A DNA stretch of 46,742 bases from Elusimicrobia bacterium HGW-Elusimicrobia-3 (GTDB lineage Bacteria > Elusimicrobiota > Elusimicrobia > Elusimicrobiales > UBA9959). This document shows positions 1 to 8,190 of this stretch, piece by piece. How positions within the stretch are numbered: the first letter of the stretch is position 1; every line of letters starts with the position of its first letter. The position numbers were made by a program, and so were the translations under genes. The stretch covers positions 1-46,742 of the forward strand of contig PHAL01000013.1 of assembly GCA_002840355.1 (NCBI GenBank), given 5' to 3'. The notes under the pieces are model-generated. The model saw only the letters and a program-made list of their open reading frames with translations, had not been told where the DNA came from and did not search any database.

Positions 1-401
1 ACCCCGGGGGCCTCGCCGGTGAGCAGCAGCACATGGCGAAACCCCAGGCCGTGGAGCACCCGGGCCTCGGCTTCGATCTCGTCCAGGGTCAAGGTGCGCC
101 GGGGGATGGCGTTGTGCACGTTGAACCCGCAGTAGGCGCAGGAGTTCGAACAGACGTTGGACAGGTACAGGGGGGCGTAGAGGAAGATATTGCGCCCGAA
201 GCGCTGCACGGTCAGGCGGTGGGCGCGGGCCGCCAACTCTTCGAGATGCGGCTCCGCCGCCGGGGAGAGCAGGGCGGCAAATTCCTCCACCCCCAACCGC
301 TCGGCGGCCAGGGCACGGGACACCTGCCGGGGAGAAGTAGCCTCGATCCGCGCCGCCACCTCGTCCGGCTGGTAGCGCGCCAGCACCTCGCCGAAGGCCA
401 C
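1..401 (-). CDS. thiH: 2-iminoacetate synthase ThiH, N-terminal part (cut by window edge)
   Basis: Radical SAM enzyme that cleaves tyrosine to dehydroglycine for the thiazole half of thiamine. Only the first ~133 codons are present; the rest lies beyond position 1. The frame shows the ThiH-type cluster motif CSNSCAYCGF (CxxxCxYC) preceded by APLYLSNV, and the helical N-terminal region with VSRALAAERL typical of ThiH. I place the start at a GTG (401-399), because the frame has a stop codon just upstream. This start lies one base past the stop of the preceding gene, which ends in ThiG sequence, so the order is the usual thiG-thiH. All four Ile codons seen are ATC, unlike most neighbours, which use ATA freely. 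Confidence 0.9.
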   Translation of the reverse strand, partial: MAFGEVLARYQPDEVAARIEATSPRQVSRALAAERLGVEEFAALLSPAAEPHLEELAARAHRLTVQRFGRNIFLYAPLYLSNVCSNSCAYCGFNVHNAIPRRTLTLDEIEAEARVLHGLGFRHVLLLTGEAPG

Positions 402-402
402 T

Positions 403-2838
403 TCAGTCCCTCAAAAAACCGGTCAGAGGGCTCGACGCCTCCGGCCGGTCGCGCTGGGGCCCCAGCCCCGCCAGGTAAGCCAAGCGCCCCGCCTCCACCC
501 CTTTGCGAAAGGCCAGGCCCATGGCCCCGGGGTCCCGGGCCACCGCCAGGGCGGTATTCACCAGCACCGCGTCGGCCCCCAGCTCCAGCGCCTCGGCGGC
601 GTGGGAGGGGGCGCCGAGCCCAGCGTCCACCACCACCGGCACCGTGGCCTGTTCGATGATGAGTTGCAGGCTGTCGCGGGTGCGCAGCCCCTTGTTGGTG
701 CCGATGGGCGACCCCAGGGGCATCACCGTGGCGGTGCCGGCTTCGGCCAGGCGGCGGGCCTGCTTTTCGTCGGCTATGAAGGCCGCCGTGTAGCTGGCGG
801 CAGCCGCTGCCAGGGCGGCGGCTGCCCTGCGCTGCGCCGCCGAGGGGGACGCGGGGATCTTTGTTTTCAGCGCGGCGCCAACGGCCTTCAGCCAGGCCGC
901 GGTGGCATTGAAACCATAAGGCGCCGGGGCGGCCAGCCACTTGTAGCCGGCTTTGCTGAAAGCGGGCGCCATTACCGGGTCCGGCCCGGGCAACAGCTGC
1001 AGGCGTGCGGCCGCGGCGTCGGTGTAGAAATCCTCTCCTGCTGCCGCGGCTTTGACGCCCCGCTCACGCAGCAGCGCGGCCAGCGGGGCGGCGGCCGCCC
1101 CGAAGTTCACCAGGTTTACGTCGCAGGCGGGCCTGGCGCGGCGCTTTTTAAGGCGCGAGGCCATGTAGGCCGCGTGGGCCGCGGCCCGCCCGGGGCTGCC
1201 GTCGTAAAAGCTGTTATGGTCCTCTACCGAAATACAGACGTCCATCTCCAGACCGACCTGGCGCGCTATGCCGCGGGCGTCGGTGGCCAGCAGTATCGGC
1301 GAGCAGCCCAGGCCCAGGTCCAGCAGGCCGCCCCTGCCGGCTGCGCCGGCCGCGGCCCTGAGCGAGCGGCGCAGCTTTTCCCCGTCGCCGAACACGGCGT
1401 CCGCCATGGTGAAATCGGTGCTGGCCGCGCCGGGCGCGGAGATGGGCAGCGCCGGCGCCGCCGGCGAACCGGGCCGCGCGCTGAAGAGGCCCATGGCGCC
1501 GCCGGCCCCGCCGCTGAAGCGGCACTCCATGTCGCCGTGGTCCAGCATGCGCGAACCGGGCGCGGCCCAGGAGAGTTTGTCTCCGGTCTGGAAGATGAAG
1601 CGGTCCCAGCGGCCCATGCCCACGTCGGGGCAGGGGCTGATATGCGGGGCGGCCAGCGTGCTGTCGCCGGGGCCGCACAAGGCGGAGGCAGCGGCGTAAA
1701 AATCCTCGCCGCAGGCGAATTCGGCCAGCAGGGCCCGGTAGCGCAGGCCGGCCAGCCGGTCCGCGGCGGCCCCGAGGGCGGCCACGGTTTCCCTGGAGTG
1801 CTCGCCCCCGCCGGTAGCGGGCAGGGAGAGGGACCAGTCCGAGCGGCGTACCAGGCGCTCGCGCGAAGAGGCGGCCGGTTCGAAAATTACGCGGGCGGGG
1901 CCGGAAGGGGAATGCCAGACGCAGGCCAGGTTGCCGTCCTCTATGCCTTCGAAAGAGAAGCCGGCCCGCTCCAGTTGCCGGCCCGCGCCGGCCGCCGGCG
2001 AGGGCCGCGCCGGGGCGGCGCGCCGCCCGGCGGTCTCGCCGCCTGTGATGAAGGCTATGAAATCCTCGTCGGACAAGGGGCGGGGCGGAGAGGCCGGGGG
2101 CGAGGCCTTGGCTATGGCCGCCGTCAGGCGTGCCGCGCGAGCCGCGAAATCGCTGCGCGGGCGGGCCAGCGCCGCGGGCCGGCGCTCCTTCTCCGCCTCG
2201 TGCACGGCCGGGTCGGGCAGGGTGACGCCCAGCACGCGCGCGTTCACCGCGGCGGCGAAAGCCTGCGCCCGCTCCAGGCCGGCGGGATCCTTGAGGTTAA
2301 TGGCGATGCCGGCCAGGTAGGGGCCGTTGCGCGAATAGTTATTGATCATGCGCAGCAGATTATTGGCCGCGTAGAGGGAGAGCGTCTCGCCGGAGGTGAC
2401 CACTACCGCCTTGCGCGCGAAGCCGCGGCGCAGCGGGGCGGCGAAGCCGCCGCAGACCACGTCGCCCAGCACGTCGAAGACGGCCGCGCCGTACCCGCCG
2501 GCACGCAGCAGGTCCTCGTCGCGCATGGCGTCGAGCATGGAGCCTATGCCGGCGCCGGCGCAGCCCACGCCGGCCTGGGGGCCGCCCGCCTCGATGCAGT
2601 CCACGCCCTTAACCGGGGAACTGAAGACGCTGGCGGCCAGGCCCGAGCCGCGGCCTTCGCCGTGGGCGGAGCAGAAAGGAGGGATGCGCCGTCCCATCAG
2701 GGATAGCGTGGAGTCGCGCTTGGGGTCGCAGCCCACGTGCAGCACGCGGCCGCCCCGGGCGGCCAGCAGCGCGCTGACGTTGGCGGCCAGCGTGCTCTTG
2801 CCGATGCCGCCTTTGCCGAAGAAAACTACGGAATCCAT
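403..2838 (-). CDS. NifH-like / nitrogenase component 1-like / C-terminal half ThiG chimera (811 aa)
   Basis: One uninterrupted frame with three parts. Residues 1-240 are NifH-like: P-loop GKGGIGKST (8-16), VGCDPK, and both Fe4S4 ligand contexts, VGCAG (Cys93) and DVVCGG (Cys129). Residues ~290-680 look like a nitrogenase component 1 (NifD/K) subunit: [22 protein letters not shown] (Cys512, matching the third P-cluster Cys region), [10 protein letters not shown], and [12 protein letters not shown]. From about residue 690 it is the C-terminal half of thiazole synthase ThiG ([45 protein letters not shown]). The ThiG N-terminal half with the Schiff-base Lys is missing, as is the last NifD/K subdomain. 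This is not a canonical nitrogenase. A TAACCT box lies 7 nt before the ATG. The join may be a real fusion or an assembly artefact. Confidence 0.75.
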   Translation of the reverse strand: MDSVVFFGKGGIGKSTLAANVSALLAARGGRVLHVGCDPKRDSTLSLMGRRIPPFCSAHGEGRGSGLAASVFSSPVKGVDCIEAGGPQAGVGCAGAGIGSMLDAMRDEDLLRAGGYGAAVFDVLGDVVCGGFAAPLRRGFARKAVVVTSGETLSLYAANNLLRMINNYSRNGPYLAGIAINLKDPAGLERAQAFAAAVNARVLGVTLPDPAVHEAEKERRPAALARPRSDFAARAARLTAAIAKASPPASPPRPLSDEDFIAFITGGETAGRRAAPARPSPAAGAGRQLERAGFSFEGIEDGNLACVWHSPSGPARVIFEPAASSRERLVRRSDWSLSLPATGGGEHSRETVAALGAAADRLAGLRYRALLAEFACGEDFYAAASALCGPGDSTLAAPHISPCPDVGMGRWDRFIFQTGDKLSWAAPGSRMLDHGDMECRFSGGAGGAMGLFSARPGSPAAPALPISAPGAASTDFTMADAVFGDGEKLRRSLRAAAGAAGRGGLLDLGLGCSPILLATDARGIARQVGLEMDVCISVEDHNSFYDGSPGRAAAHAAYMASRLKKRRARPACDVNLVNFGAAAAPLAALLRERGVKAAAAGEDFYTDAAAARLQLLPGPDPVMAPAFSKAGYKWLAAPAPYGFNATAAWLKAVGAALKTKIPASPSAAQRRAAAALAAAAASYTAAFIADEKQARRLAEAGTATVMPLGSPIGTNKGLRTRDSLQLIIEQATVPVVVDAGLGAPSHAAEALELGADAVLVNTALAVARDPGAMGLAFRKGVEAGRLAYLAGLGPQRDRPEASSPLTGFLRD

Positions 2839-2925
2839 TGGGTATAGGTTACAACAAAAAACAGGGCTTTATAAAGAGCCGGGCGCCCGTCGGCGGCGCG
2901 GCTTTTGCTATTATTAACAAGGCGT

Positions 2926-3651
2926 ATGGAATATTTCGACGCGCACAACCACCTGCAATTATATACCGCGGACGCCGCGTTGGACGCGGCTATGGCCGCT
3001 GCCGCCGCTGCCGGCGTAACCGGCATGCTGTGCTGCGGCACCAGCCCCGACGACTGGGGCCGCGTGCTGGAGATCTCCTGCCGCTATCCCGGCGTCACAC
3101 CCTGCTTCGGCCTGCATCCCTGGTTCGCCGGGGAGGACGGCTGGCAGGGCAGGCTGGAGGAGTTTTTGCGCCGCGTTCCAGGCGCCTGCCTGGGGGAGAT
3201 AGGCCTGGACGCCGCTAAGGACCGCCCCGGCCAGCTGGAGGATTGTGCCGCGCAGCTGGAGCTGGCCCGGGCTTTCAACCGGCCGGCCGTGCTGCATTGC
3301 GTGCGGGAATGGAGCGAGGTGCTGGGGCAGCTGAAGAAGGCCAGGCTGCCGGCTTTCATGCTGCACGGCTACGGCGGCTCGCCGGAAATGGTGAAGGATT
3401 TCGCGGCCCTCGGCGGTTATTTCTCTTTCGGCGGCGCTATCGCGGATCCCGGCCGGGAGCGTCTGCGTGCCGCGCTGGCCGCCGTGCCGGCCGACAGGCT
3501 GCTGTTCGAGACCGAAGCGCCGGACGCCGGCGGCCCCGCGGGCGTAACGGCCGTGGTGGACGCCGCGGCCGCGGCGCTGGGCCGCCCGGCGGAGGAGCTC
3601 GCCGAACTTTCGGCCGCCAACGGCGGCAGATTCTCAAAAGGATCGATATGA
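2926..3651 (+). CDS. TatD-family metal-dependent hydrolase
   Basis: TIM-barrel metallohydrolase of the TatD family (DNase/exonuclease-like), probably cytoplasmic. Seen: FDAHNHL at the N-terminus (first metal His pair), GEIGLD, LHCVREW, MLHGYGG and ETEAPD, in the order of TatD proteins. At 241 residues it is slightly shorter than the usual ~260. I chose the ATG at 2926, which places the HxH motif 6 residues in, over an in-frame TTG at 2905. A TATTAT box at 2909-2914 lies 11 nt before the ATG, so the leader would be very short. The stop overlaps the tcdA start (ATGA), so the two are co-translated. The nucleic acid substrate is inferred only from the family. Confidence 0.85.
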   Translation: MEYFDAHNHLQLYTADAALDAAMAAAAAAGVTGMLCCGTSPDDWGRVLEISCRYPGVTPCFGLHPWFAGEDGWQGRLEEFLRRVPGACLGEIGLDAAKDRPGQLEDCAAQLELARAFNRPAVLHCVREWSEVLGQLKKARLPAFMLHGYGGSPEMVKDFAALGGYFSFGGAIADPGRERLRAALAAVPADRLLFETEAPDAGGPAGVTAVVDAAAAALGRPAEELAELSAANGGRFSKGSI

Positions 3652-4394
3652 GCGAAGACAGGCTGGCCCGCATCCGGCTGATGCTGGGCGAAGAGAAACT
3701 GGAGCGGCTTAAAAAGTCGTTCGTGGTCGTCGTCGGTATGGGCGCCGTGGGCAGCTACGCCGTGGAGGGCCTGGCCCGCTCCGGCGTGGGCCGGCTGCGC
3801 TTGGTGGATTTCGACGTGATCCGCGCCAGCAATATCAACCGTCAGCTCTACGCGCTGGGCTCCACGCTGGGCCGCCACAAGGCCGACGCCGCCGCCGAGC
3901 GGGTGCTGGACATCAACCCGCATTGCCGCGCCGAGGCGATGAACGCCTTCGCCGACGAGAAGACTTTCGAAGCGATACTGGAAGGCAGCCCCGACCTGGT
4001 AATAGACGCCATAGACTCGCTGGGGCCCAAAGCCGGCCTGATAGCCGCCACGGTGAAGCGCGGCCTGCCGCTGATAGCGTCCATGGGCGCCGCCCTGCGC
4101 ACCGACGCCTCCGCCGTGCGGGTGGGCCCGATAAAGGAAGTGGCGGGCTGCCCGCTGGCGGCCAAGGTGCGCAATTTGCTGCGCAAGAGCGGCACGCATT
4201 TAGACTTTACCTGTGTTTATTCCACGGAGCCGGTGGGGGAACTGCGCAAGAAGCGGCAAGTGGATCCTGAAACCGAATTCTTCGAGCAAGGCCGCCGCCG
4301 CGCGGCGCTGGGCAGCCTGCCCACGCTCACCGGCATCTTCGGCCTTACCATCGCCAACGCGGCCATACAGCTGCTGGCCGCGGACAAAAAGTAA
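3648..4394 (+). CDS. tcdA: tRNA threonylcarbamoyladenosine dehydratase (TcdA/CsdL)
   Basis: E1-like ATP-dependent enzyme that cyclises t6A37 in tRNA to ct6A. Seen: adenylation Rossmann motif VVGMGAVGSYAVEGLARSG, the LVDFDVI..SNINRQLYAL segment typical of ThiF/MoeB/TcdA, DAIDSLGPKAGLI, and the TcdA-type tail with CVYSTEP. It has 248 residues (family ~250-270) and lacks the CxxC zinc pairs of ThiF and MoeB. That argues against a role in the thiamine genes nearby. The ATG overlaps the TatD stop by 4 bases. It ends 10 bp from the convergent hydrolase gene with no hairpin between them. Confidence 0.88.
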   Translation: MSEDRLARIRLMLGEEKLERLKKSFVVVVGMGAVGSYAVEGLARSGVGRLRLVDFDVIRASNINRQLYALGSTLGRHKADAAAERVLDINPHCRAEAMNAFADEKTFEAILEGSPDLVIDAIDSLGPKAGLIAATVKRGLPLIASMGAALRTDASAVRVGPIKEVAGCPLAAKVRNLLRKSGTHLDFTCVYSTEPVGELRKKRQVDPETEFFEQGRRRAALGSLPTLTGIFGLTIANAAIQLLAADKK

Positions 4395-4404
4395 GAACGC
4401 CGGG

Positions 4405-5106
4405 TTACAGGCCGGGGAGCCAGTCGAGCAGGGCTGCTATAAAGCCGGGCTTGCTGAACATGCCGGCGCCGTGGCCGCTGCTCCCGTCCAAAAAATCACA
4501 GAGGAACTTTTTCTCTTTCGCCGCGTCGCGCAGGCGCAGCGAACTCCGCCAGGCGTACTGGTCGGTAGCGGCCGCGGCTATCAGCATTCCTGTCCGGATA
4601 TAGGGCAGGCTTTGCACGCCGGCATAATCCAGCCCTGGCGAGAGCAGTATCACCCCGGCCGGCTTTACCGTTCCTTCGGCGGCGGCCTTCAGCGACAGGT
4701 TGGCGCCTATGCTGGCGCCGCAGAAGACCAGGCGCCCGGGAGCGTAGCCTTTCTTTTTCAGCCACAGAGCGGCGGCCTCGATGTCGCGGGAGGCTGCGGC
4801 CCAGTCGGCCCTGTTGAATCTGCGGTAGTCGGCCGGCCGGCCGCCGCAGGACTTGCTGCCGCCGTGGCCGCGCAGGTCCAGCGACAGGTAGCCGTGCTTG
4901 CGCCGCGCGGCGGCGGCCTGCAGCGGCCCCCACTCGCCCCTGTTGGAGCCGAGGCCGTGCGTGTTGACCAGAATATAGGAGCCTTTAGCCGGGGCGAGGA
5001 AGACCGCCTCTATGAGGCAGCCGTCGGCCGTGCGGAAGGTGACGGTGCTCTCCGCCGCGGCGGGCGCGGCCAGCGCCAGGCCGGCAGCCATCAACAGGTC
5101 GAACAT
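4405..5106 (-). CDS. Secreted alpha/beta hydrolase
   Basis: Serine hydrolase of the alpha/beta fold with an N-terminal signal peptide (MFDLLMAAGLALAAPAAAES), so it is probably periplasmic. Seen: oxyanion region NTHGLGSNRGEW, LDLRGHGGS, the nucleophile elbow GASIGAN (Ser), and a late His in SSGHGAGMF. The general shape (233 residues, dienelactone-hydrolase/BAAT-like) gives no substrate. It is the last gene of a minus-strand group, 27 bp after glpT, so it may act on a compound related to glycerol phosphate or nucleobase uptake. That link is only positional. Confidence 0.75.
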   Translation of the reverse strand: MFDLLMAAGLALAAPAAAESTVTFRTADGCLIEAVFLAPAKGSYILVNTHGLGSNRGEWGPLQAAAARRKHGYLSLDLRGHGGSKSCGGRPADYRRFNRADWAAASRDIEAAALWLKKKGYAPGRLVFCGASIGANLSLKAAAEGTVKPAGVILLSPGLDYAGVQSLPYIRTGMLIAAAATDQYAWRSSLRLRDAAKEKKFLCDFLDGSSGHGAGMFSKPGFIAALLDWLPGL

Positions 5107-5133
5107 GGAACCCCCTCGCGCGGCGGGGCCGCG

Positions 5134-6507
5134 CTAATCCTTCTCGTGGTGCTTCTTCCAGGTCAGCGCCAGCAGCACTATGGCCAGCACGCAGGAAACC
5201 AGCAGCATTTTGAAGCCGCCGTCCCAGCCGTATTTGTCCACCACGCGGCCGATACCGACCTCGGCGATGACCGCGCCGAACATGTAGCCGAAGAAGCCGG
5301 TGAAGCCCGCGGCCGTGCCGGCCGCTTTCTTGGGCACCATGTCCACGGCGCTGACGCCGATGAGCATCACCGGGCCGTAGATCAGGAAGCCGATGACGAA
5401 CAGCGACAGCGAGTCCACCCAGAAGCGGCCCGCCGGGTTCTGCCAGTACACGTAAACGGCGATGGTCACGAATAACATGTAAATGACGGACACCGGGCCG
5501 CGGCGGCCGTGGAAGAATCTGTCCGACGCCCAGCCGGCCAGCAGCGTGCCGGGAATGCCGGCCCACTCGTAGACGAAGTACTGCCAGCGGGCCATGTCCT
5601 GCGGGCAGCCTTTCACCGCCGTCAGGTAGGTGGGCGCCCAGTCCAGCACGCCGTAGCGGATGACATAGACGAAGATATTGGCGATCGCGATGATCCAGAG
5701 CGGCTTATTGTTGAGCACGTGCTCGAACAATATCTCCTTGGCCGTCATTTCGCGCTCCGGGTCGGCCACGCCGGTGTCGGGATTGTCGCCGGTATGTTCC
5801 TCTATGGACGGCAGGCCGCAGCTCTGCGGCGTATCGCGCAGGAAAGTCGCTATCAGTACGCCCATGCCTATGGCCATCAGGGCCGGCACGTAGAAGATCA
5901 GGTAGAACGGCAGCTTGTTGTCGCCCAGGACGGCCGTCAGCCCCAGCACCGCCGCCAGGGCCAGCGCCCCGTTGATGATGGGGCCCACCACGCCGCCGCC
6001 GACATTGTGCGCCAGATTCCAGACCGCGAACTTGGTGCCGCGCTCGTCGTCGGAGAACCAGTGCGTCAGCGTGCGCGCGCAGGGCGCCCAGCCCATGCCC
6101 TGCGCCCAGCCGTTGACGAACCACAGCGCGGCCATGGCCCACAGCGAACCGGCCAGCGACGGGAACAGCAGGCAGACCGCGCCGGAGAGGATGAGGCCGG
6201 TGGCCATGAAATAGCGCGGGTTGGAGCGGTCCGAGACATTGCCCATCACGAACTTGCTCAGGCCGTAGGAGACGGCCAGGCCGGTGGCGATCAGGCCCAC
6301 GTCGCCCTTGGAGAAGCCGTACTCGTTGATCAGGTAGGGCTTGGCCAGCGAGAAGTTCTTGCGCACCAGGTAGAAGCCGGCGTAGCCGAAGAAGATGGAG
6401 AGCATCACCTGCCAGCGCAGCGCCTTGTAGCGGGCGGCGTGGGCTTCCTTGGGCAGGCGTTCGATGTGGGCCGCGGGCTGGTAGATGGCTAGCAGTTTGG
6501 AGAGCAT
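5134..6507 (-). CDS. glpT: Glycerol-3-phosphate/organophosphate antiporter, GlpT family (MFS)
   Basis: Twelve-helix inner-membrane MFS transporter of the organophosphate:phosphate antiporter family. Diagnostic stretches match GlpT: YLVRKNFSLAKPYLI near the N-terminus, GLSKFVMGNVSDRSNPRYF, NGWAQGMGWAPCARTLTHWF, and WNLAHNVGGGVVGP. Length is 457 residues (E. coli GlpT 452). UhpT/UhpC-type sugar phosphate transporters are relatives, so the exact substrate is not certain. The start ATG has a good ribosome site (AAAGGA). It lies 8 bp downstream of the uraA stop, so both genes are probably one transcript. Confidence 0.88.
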   Translation of the reverse strand: MLSKLLAIYQPAAHIERLPKEAHAARYKALRWQVMLSIFFGYAGFYLVRKNFSLAKPYLINEYGFSKGDVGLIATGLAVSYGLSKFVMGNVSDRSNPRYFMATGLILSGAVCLLFPSLAGSLWAMAALWFVNGWAQGMGWAPCARTLTHWFSDDERGTKFAVWNLAHNVGGGVVGPIINGALALAAVLGLTAVLGDNKLPFYLIFYVPALMAIGMGVLIATFLRDTPQSCGLPSIEEHTGDNPDTGVADPEREMTAKEILFEHVLNNKPLWIIAIANIFVYVIRYGVLDWAPTYLTAVKGCPQDMARWQYFVYEWAGIPGTLLAGWASDRFFHGRRGPVSVIYMLFVTIAVYVYWQNPAGRFWVDSLSLFVIGFLIYGPVMLIGVSAVDMVPKKAAGTAAGFTGFFGYMFGAVIAEVGIGRVVDKYGWDGGFKMLLVSCVLAIVLLALTWKKHHEKD

Positions 6508-6515
6508 GTTGTCCT

Positions 6516-7814
6516 TTATTTAACCGGGGTCTCGCAGGCGCATTCAGCCTTGTCCTGCTCTTCGGCGCCGCCGAAGGAGAGGATGAAGTTCAGCGCCACG
6601 GCCAGCACGGTGCCGAAAGCTATGCCGGCGATGTTGAGGCCGTTGACGGTAAAGCCCTTTACGCCGAGGCCGGTGGCTATGATGATGGAGGAGCCCGCGA
6701 TGATCAGGTTCTTATGCGAGCAGAAATCCACTTTAGCGTCCAGCCAGATCTTTATGCCCATCACGGCGATCAGGCCGTAGAGTATCACCGTAACGCCGCC
6801 CAGCACCGGGGCCGGTATGGACTGTATCACCGCGCCGAACTTGGGGCACAGCCCCAGCAGCAGCGCTATGCAGGCCGCGGCGATGAAGTTATAGACGCTG
6901 AACACGCGGGTGATGGCCATCACGCCCATGTTCTCGGCGTAGGTGGTCTGCGGCGTGCCGCCGCCCAGGGCCGACACGAAGGTCGCCGCCGCGTCGCCCA
7001 GGTAGGCGCGGCCGAGATGCGGGTTGAGGTCGCGCTTCATGTAGCCGCCGATGGCCTCTATGTGGCCCTTATTCTCGGCCACCAGCACCACGAACACCGG
7101 CGCTATCACCAGGATGGCCTGCCAGCTGAAGGCGGGCGCGGTGAAAGGCGGCAGGCCGAGCCAGGCGGCGTTCCTGATGGCCTCCAGGCTGGCCAGGTCT
7201 ATAAGGCCCAGGGCGAAGGAGAGGGCGTAACCGGCCAGCACGCCGGTAAGGATGGGCAGCAGACGGATGAAGCCTTTGAGGTAGATGGAGACCGCCGAGG
7301 CCGTGACGAAAGTGACTCCGGCCACCAGCAGGCGGGTCGCGTCGTCCCGGGTGGCCAGGCGGAAGTCCTCGTTGAGGAAGTTGGCCACGGCTGAGGAGGA
7401 CAGGTTGAGGCCGATGATGGCCACCACGGCCCCAGTCACGATGGGCGGCATCAGGCGGTCTATCCAGGCCGAACCCCAGCGCACGGTGGCGGCGCCGGCC
7501 AGGGCGTACAATACGGCCGCGCCGGCTATGCCGGAGAGAGCCAGCGGTATGTTCTCGGCCAGGCCGCCGGTCACGGCCAGCACCGGGCCGATAAAGGCGA
7601 AAGAGGAGCCGAGGTAACTGGGCACCTTGGCGCGGGTGACGGCTATGAAGATCAGCGTGCCTATGCCCGAGAAGAAAATGGCCGTCTGCGGGTTGAAGCC
7701 CATCAGGATGGGGGCCAGCACCGTGGCCCCGAACATGGCCACCACATGCTGCATGCCCATCGGTATCAGGCGGGCCAGGGGCAGCTTGTCCTCGGGGTAA
7801 TAGAGCTTTTGCAT
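6516..7814 (-). CDS. uraA: Uracil/xanthine permease, NCS2 family (UraA-like)
   Basis: Proton-coupled nucleobase importer of the NCS2 (NAT) family. Seen: the UraA-like N-terminus MQHVVAMFGATVLAPILMGFNP (split here by context), KVPSYLGSSFAFIGP, the helix-8 Glu region LVAENKGHIEAIGGY, and the GGGTPQTTYAENMGVM segment conserved in uracil permeases. It has 432 residues (UraA 429) and about 14 hydrophobic segments. No Shine-Dalgarno sequence is visible. A TATTAT box ends 6 nt before the ATG, so the mRNA is probably leaderless. First gene of the uraA-glpT-hydrolase group. Uracil is the best guess over xanthine. Confidence 0.88.
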   Translation of the reverse strand: MQKLYYPEDKLPLARLIPMGMQHVVAMFGATVLAPILMGFNPQTAIFFSGIGTLIFIAVTRAKVPSYLGSSFAFIGPVLAVTGGLAENIPLALSGIAGAAVLYALAGAATVRWGSAWIDRLMPPIVTGAVVAIIGLNLSSSAVANFLNEDFRLATRDDATRLLVAGVTFVTASAVSIYLKGFIRLLPILTGVLAGYALSFALGLIDLASLEAIRNAAWLGLPPFTAPAFSWQAILVIAPVFVVLVAENKGHIEAIGGYMKRDLNPHLGRAYLGDAAATFVSALGGGTPQTTYAENMGVMAITRVFSVYNFIAAACIALLLGLCPKFGAVIQSIPAPVLGGVTVILYGLIAVMGIKIWLDAKVDFCSHKNLIIAGSSIIIATGLGVKGFTVNGLNIAGIAFGTVLAVALNFILSFGGAEEQDKAECACETPVK

Positions 7815-7820
7815 GATTCA

Positions 7821-7826
7821 ATAATA
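7821..7826 (-). promoter_or_regulatory. -10 box of uraA, leaderless arrangement
   Basis: TATTAT on the minus strand, followed by six bases (TGAATC) and then the uraA ATG. Transcription would start at or next to the A of the start codon. No -35 match or ribosome site is apparent. Confidence 0.55.
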
Positions 7827-7897
7827 ATATTAAAGGGCAACCACCGTAAAGCGATTTTGCCCCGCCTTGTACCTATATAGTAAACTTAAAGCGGGGT

Positions 7898-8176
7898 ATG
7901 AAAAAGCTGATTCCGCTTCTTTTTTTGTTCGTTTGCGCCGCGGCCTGCCTGCCGCCGGCCAAGCCGCAGCCTGTCAGGAAGGAGGCTGCCGTACGCCTCA
8001 GCCCGGAGCAGGCTAAAAAAGTGGAGCAGCTGTACTACAAGGCCGTGGGCGCCTACAGCCGCAACGACATGGCCGCCGCCGACGCCCTGATAAAAGAGAT
8101 ACTCGCCATCAACCCCTCCCATAAACCCTCGCAGGAGCTGAGGAAAAAAGTACGCCTGGCCGTTAAAGCGAACTAA
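7898..8176 (+). CDS. Small lipoprotein with TPR-like helix pair
   Basis: 92-residue lipoprotein: basic start (MKKLI), hydrophobic core and a lipobox ending in Cys (CAAACLPP), so it is lipidated and anchored in the envelope. The mature part, with LSPEQAKKVEQLYYKAVGAY and a following AADALIKEILAINP, resembles one or two tetratricopeptide helices. No catalytic motif. A TATAGT box lies about 16 nt before the ATG, with a weak GGGG ribosome site. It sits 14 bp upstream of the histidine kinase gene on the same strand, so it may be a sensing or assembly partner of that kinase; this is inferred from position. Confidence 0.7.
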   Translation: MKKLIPLLFLFVCAAACLPPAKPQPVRKEAAVRLSPEQAKKVEQLYYKAVGAYSRNDMAAADALIKEILAINPSHKPSQELRKKVRLAVKAN

Positions 8177-8190
8177 ATCCCCCGGGGCCT

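Noticed and set aside
601-2706. Long open frame on the plus strand opposite the Nif/ThiG gene
   Set aside because: It has Gly/Arg/Ala-rich, low-complexity content and no family match. High GC leaves few stops in antisense frames, and the minus-strand frame carries clear motifs.
403-2838. A functional nitrogenase for nitrogen fixation
   Set aside because: Only one component-1-like region is present, it lacks the full set of P-cluster and cofactor ligands and its last subdomain, and no nif assembly genes are nearby.
3648-4394. ThiF as a partner for the thiG/thiH genes
   Set aside because: The protein has TcdA features (no CxxC zinc pairs, CVYSTEP tail), lies on the other strand and is coupled to tatD.
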